Positions 62,701-64,000 of a stretch of 64,000 nucleotides of DNA are shown here, piece after piece. The stretch lies in contig NC_088649.1 in assembly GCF_964019385.1 (NCBI RefSeq), positions 11,600,254 to 11,664,253 of the forward strand, in the 5' to 3' direction. Under the pieces are notes generated by a model. That model searched no databases. It saw only the letters and a program-made list of their open reading frames with translations, and was not told the origin of the DNA. Made by a program: the position numbers and the translations under genes. The first letter of the stretch is position 1. Every line of letters begins with the position of its first letter. This DNA comes from Sycon ciliatum (taxonomy: Eukaryota > Porifera > Calcarea > Leucosolenida > Sycettidae).

Positions 62701-64000
62701 CACCCACATTAAGTGACCACGAAAATTTGGCACTGCTGTGAATAGTTTAGTCGCAAAGTGAAGATTCACGGGAAAAAACACCAAACTTGGAAACAGGTTA
62801 TTATTCATCTTTCAGCAGCGTCGGGCGAATTCTTTAAAGAAATGTGGGTCTTTTTCTGGGTGCCCTTGTCTATGTCCAGCTACACAACGAGATGAGGATG
62901 GTCATTGTCGTTTTCTGAGCTGCGAACGGGCATAAAGGTTAGAAAATGTCGGATTTTGACCATTTGTGCTCACCTTTCAATTTCAACGTACCTTTCTCAA
63001 AAATGACCCAGCTCTAATGTCAGTAGTCGCATTGGTTTGATTTTTGGTTTGCTTGTAGGGCGCAGGCACCCACATTCAGTGACCCAGAAAATTTGGCACT
63101 GCTGTGAATAGTTTAGTCGCAAAGTGAAGATTCACGGGTAAAAAGCCCCAAACTTGGAAACAGGTTATTATTCAGCTTTCAGCAGCCGTGGGCGAATTCT
63201 TTAAAGAAATGTGGGTCTTTTTCTGGGTGCCCTAGTCTATGTCCAGCTACACAACGAGATGAGGATGGTCATTGTCATTTTCTGAGCTGCGAAGGGGCAG
63301 AAAGGTGAGAAAGTGTCGGATTTTGACCATTTGTGCTCACAATTCAATTTCAACGTACCTCTCTACAACATGATTCAGCTGTAATGTCAGTAATCGCATT
63401 GGTTTGATTTTTGGTTTGCTTGTAGGGCGCAGGCACCCACATTCAGTAATCGAGAATATTTCGAACTGCTGTGAATAGTTTAGTCGCAAAGTGAAGATTC
63501 ACGGGTAAAAAGCCCCAAACTTGGAAACAGGTTATTATTCAGCTTTCAGCAGCCGTGGGCGAATTCTTTAAAGAAATGTGGGTCTTTTTCTGGGTGCCCT
63601 TGTCTATGTCCAGCTACACAACGAGATGAGGATGGTCATTGTCATTTTCTGAGCTGCGAACTGGCATAAAGGTTAGAAAATGTCGGATTTTGACCATTTG
63701 TGCTCACCTTTCAATTTCAACGTGCCTTTCTATAAAATGACCCAGCTGTAATGTCAGTAGTCGCATTGGTTTGATTTTTGGTTTGCTTGTAGGGCGCAGG
63801 CACCCACATTCAGTGACCCAGAAAATTTGGCACTGCTGTGAATAGTTTAGTCGCAAAGTGAAGATTCACGGGTAAAAAGCCCCAAACTTGGAGATAGGTT
63901 ATTAATCAGCTTTCAGCAGCCGTGGGCAAGTTCTTTAGAGAAATGTGGGTCTTTTTTGGGTGCCCGTGTCTATGTCCAGCTACACAACGAGATGAGGATG
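53702..64000. repeat. 367-bp satellite array, right block, more diverged
   Basis: About 28 monomers of the same family, but with more private substitutions and small indels than the blocks to the left. Examples are CTCACCCGTTTCAATTTC at 53800, GGAAATAGCGGGTTATTATTC at about 55090, GGGTGCGTTGTC at about 55531, TTTTTTGGGTGCCC in several copies and CATCTTTCAGCAGCGTCGGG at about 57308 and 62805. The array runs off the window end. No gene seen; the 61-63 codon frames here are chance frames. Confidence 0.95.
61069..64000. repeat. 1466-bp four-monomer repeat at the right end, two copies (second cut by the window)
   Basis: Rare variants recur 1466 bp apart: GTGCCCTAGTCTATG at 61761 and 63227, GGGTGCCCGTGTC at 62492 and 63958, GCTCACAATTCAATTTC and CAGTAATCGAGAATATTTCGAAC in both copies. 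The length is 4 x 367 minus 2. The left edge of the first copy is approximate, and the second copy continues past the window. Confidence 0.8.

Noticed and set aside
1..64000. CENP-B-box-like motif in the monomer
   Set aside because: The two CGGG sites (GCGAACGGGC and TTCACGGGT) do not have TTCG and A at the required upstream positions, and the reverse strand gives none.

Overview
This window is almost entirely eukaryotic satellite DNA. About 93% of it (roughly 59.5 kb, about 162 copies) is a head-to-tail tandem array of one monomer. The monomer is 367 bp: the 1468-bp unit is exactly 4 x 367, the 2941-bp unit is 8 x 367 + 5, and the 6249-bp unit is 17 x 367 + 10, where the extra 5s come from a recurrent 5-bp insertion variant. 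I see no bacterial or archaeal gene, no rRNA or tRNA gene, no CRISPR and no intact protein-coding gene. The species cannot be named from sequence alone. The array organisation plus a RAG1-like zinc-domain pseudogene inside a DNA transposon point to an animal, most likely an invertebrate; this is an inference. A centromeric or pericentromeric site is plausible but unproven.

Layout. 1-8043: satellite. 8044-8646: a 603-bp non-autonomous piggyBac-type element in a TTAA site. 8651-13420: three full copies and a partial copy of a 1468-bp, four-monomer higher-order repeat (HOR). 13421-24774: satellite containing a tandem pair of 2941-bp, eight-monomer HORs. 24775-25376 and 26115-26717: two more copies of the same piggyBac-type element, 738 bp apart. 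26722-32960: the four-monomer HOR again, now four full copies plus a partial one. About 31990-43750: a tandem duplication with a 6249-bp (17-monomer) offset. 43750-51036: satellite with shorter local duplications. 51037-53697: the only long non-satellite stretch, a 2661-bp DNA transposon flanked by a 4-bp CTAT duplication, with CACGG/CCGTG ends and a decayed gene. 53698-64000: satellite resuming in exact phase, visibly more diverged, ending in a tandem 1466-bp repeat.

Interpretation. The array evolves by unequal exchange. Blocks are reused at offsets of 18071, 14563/17504 and 6249 bp, HOR copy number differs between duplicated blocks, and some recombination junctions can be placed within one monomer. 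The piggyBac-type element landed once, in a monomer carrying TTAA, and was then copied by the array. The CTAT-flanked element carries remnants of a Cys/His domain resembling the central non-core zinc region of RAG1 (C-R-I-x-G, then IHPEHFCHT, then W-x-P-H-x4-C-x2-C-x5-GRKSK), split over three reading frames by two frameshifts and an in-frame TGA. It is the most informative object in the window. The open frames inside the satellite are chance frames repeated with the array and are not annotated as genes.
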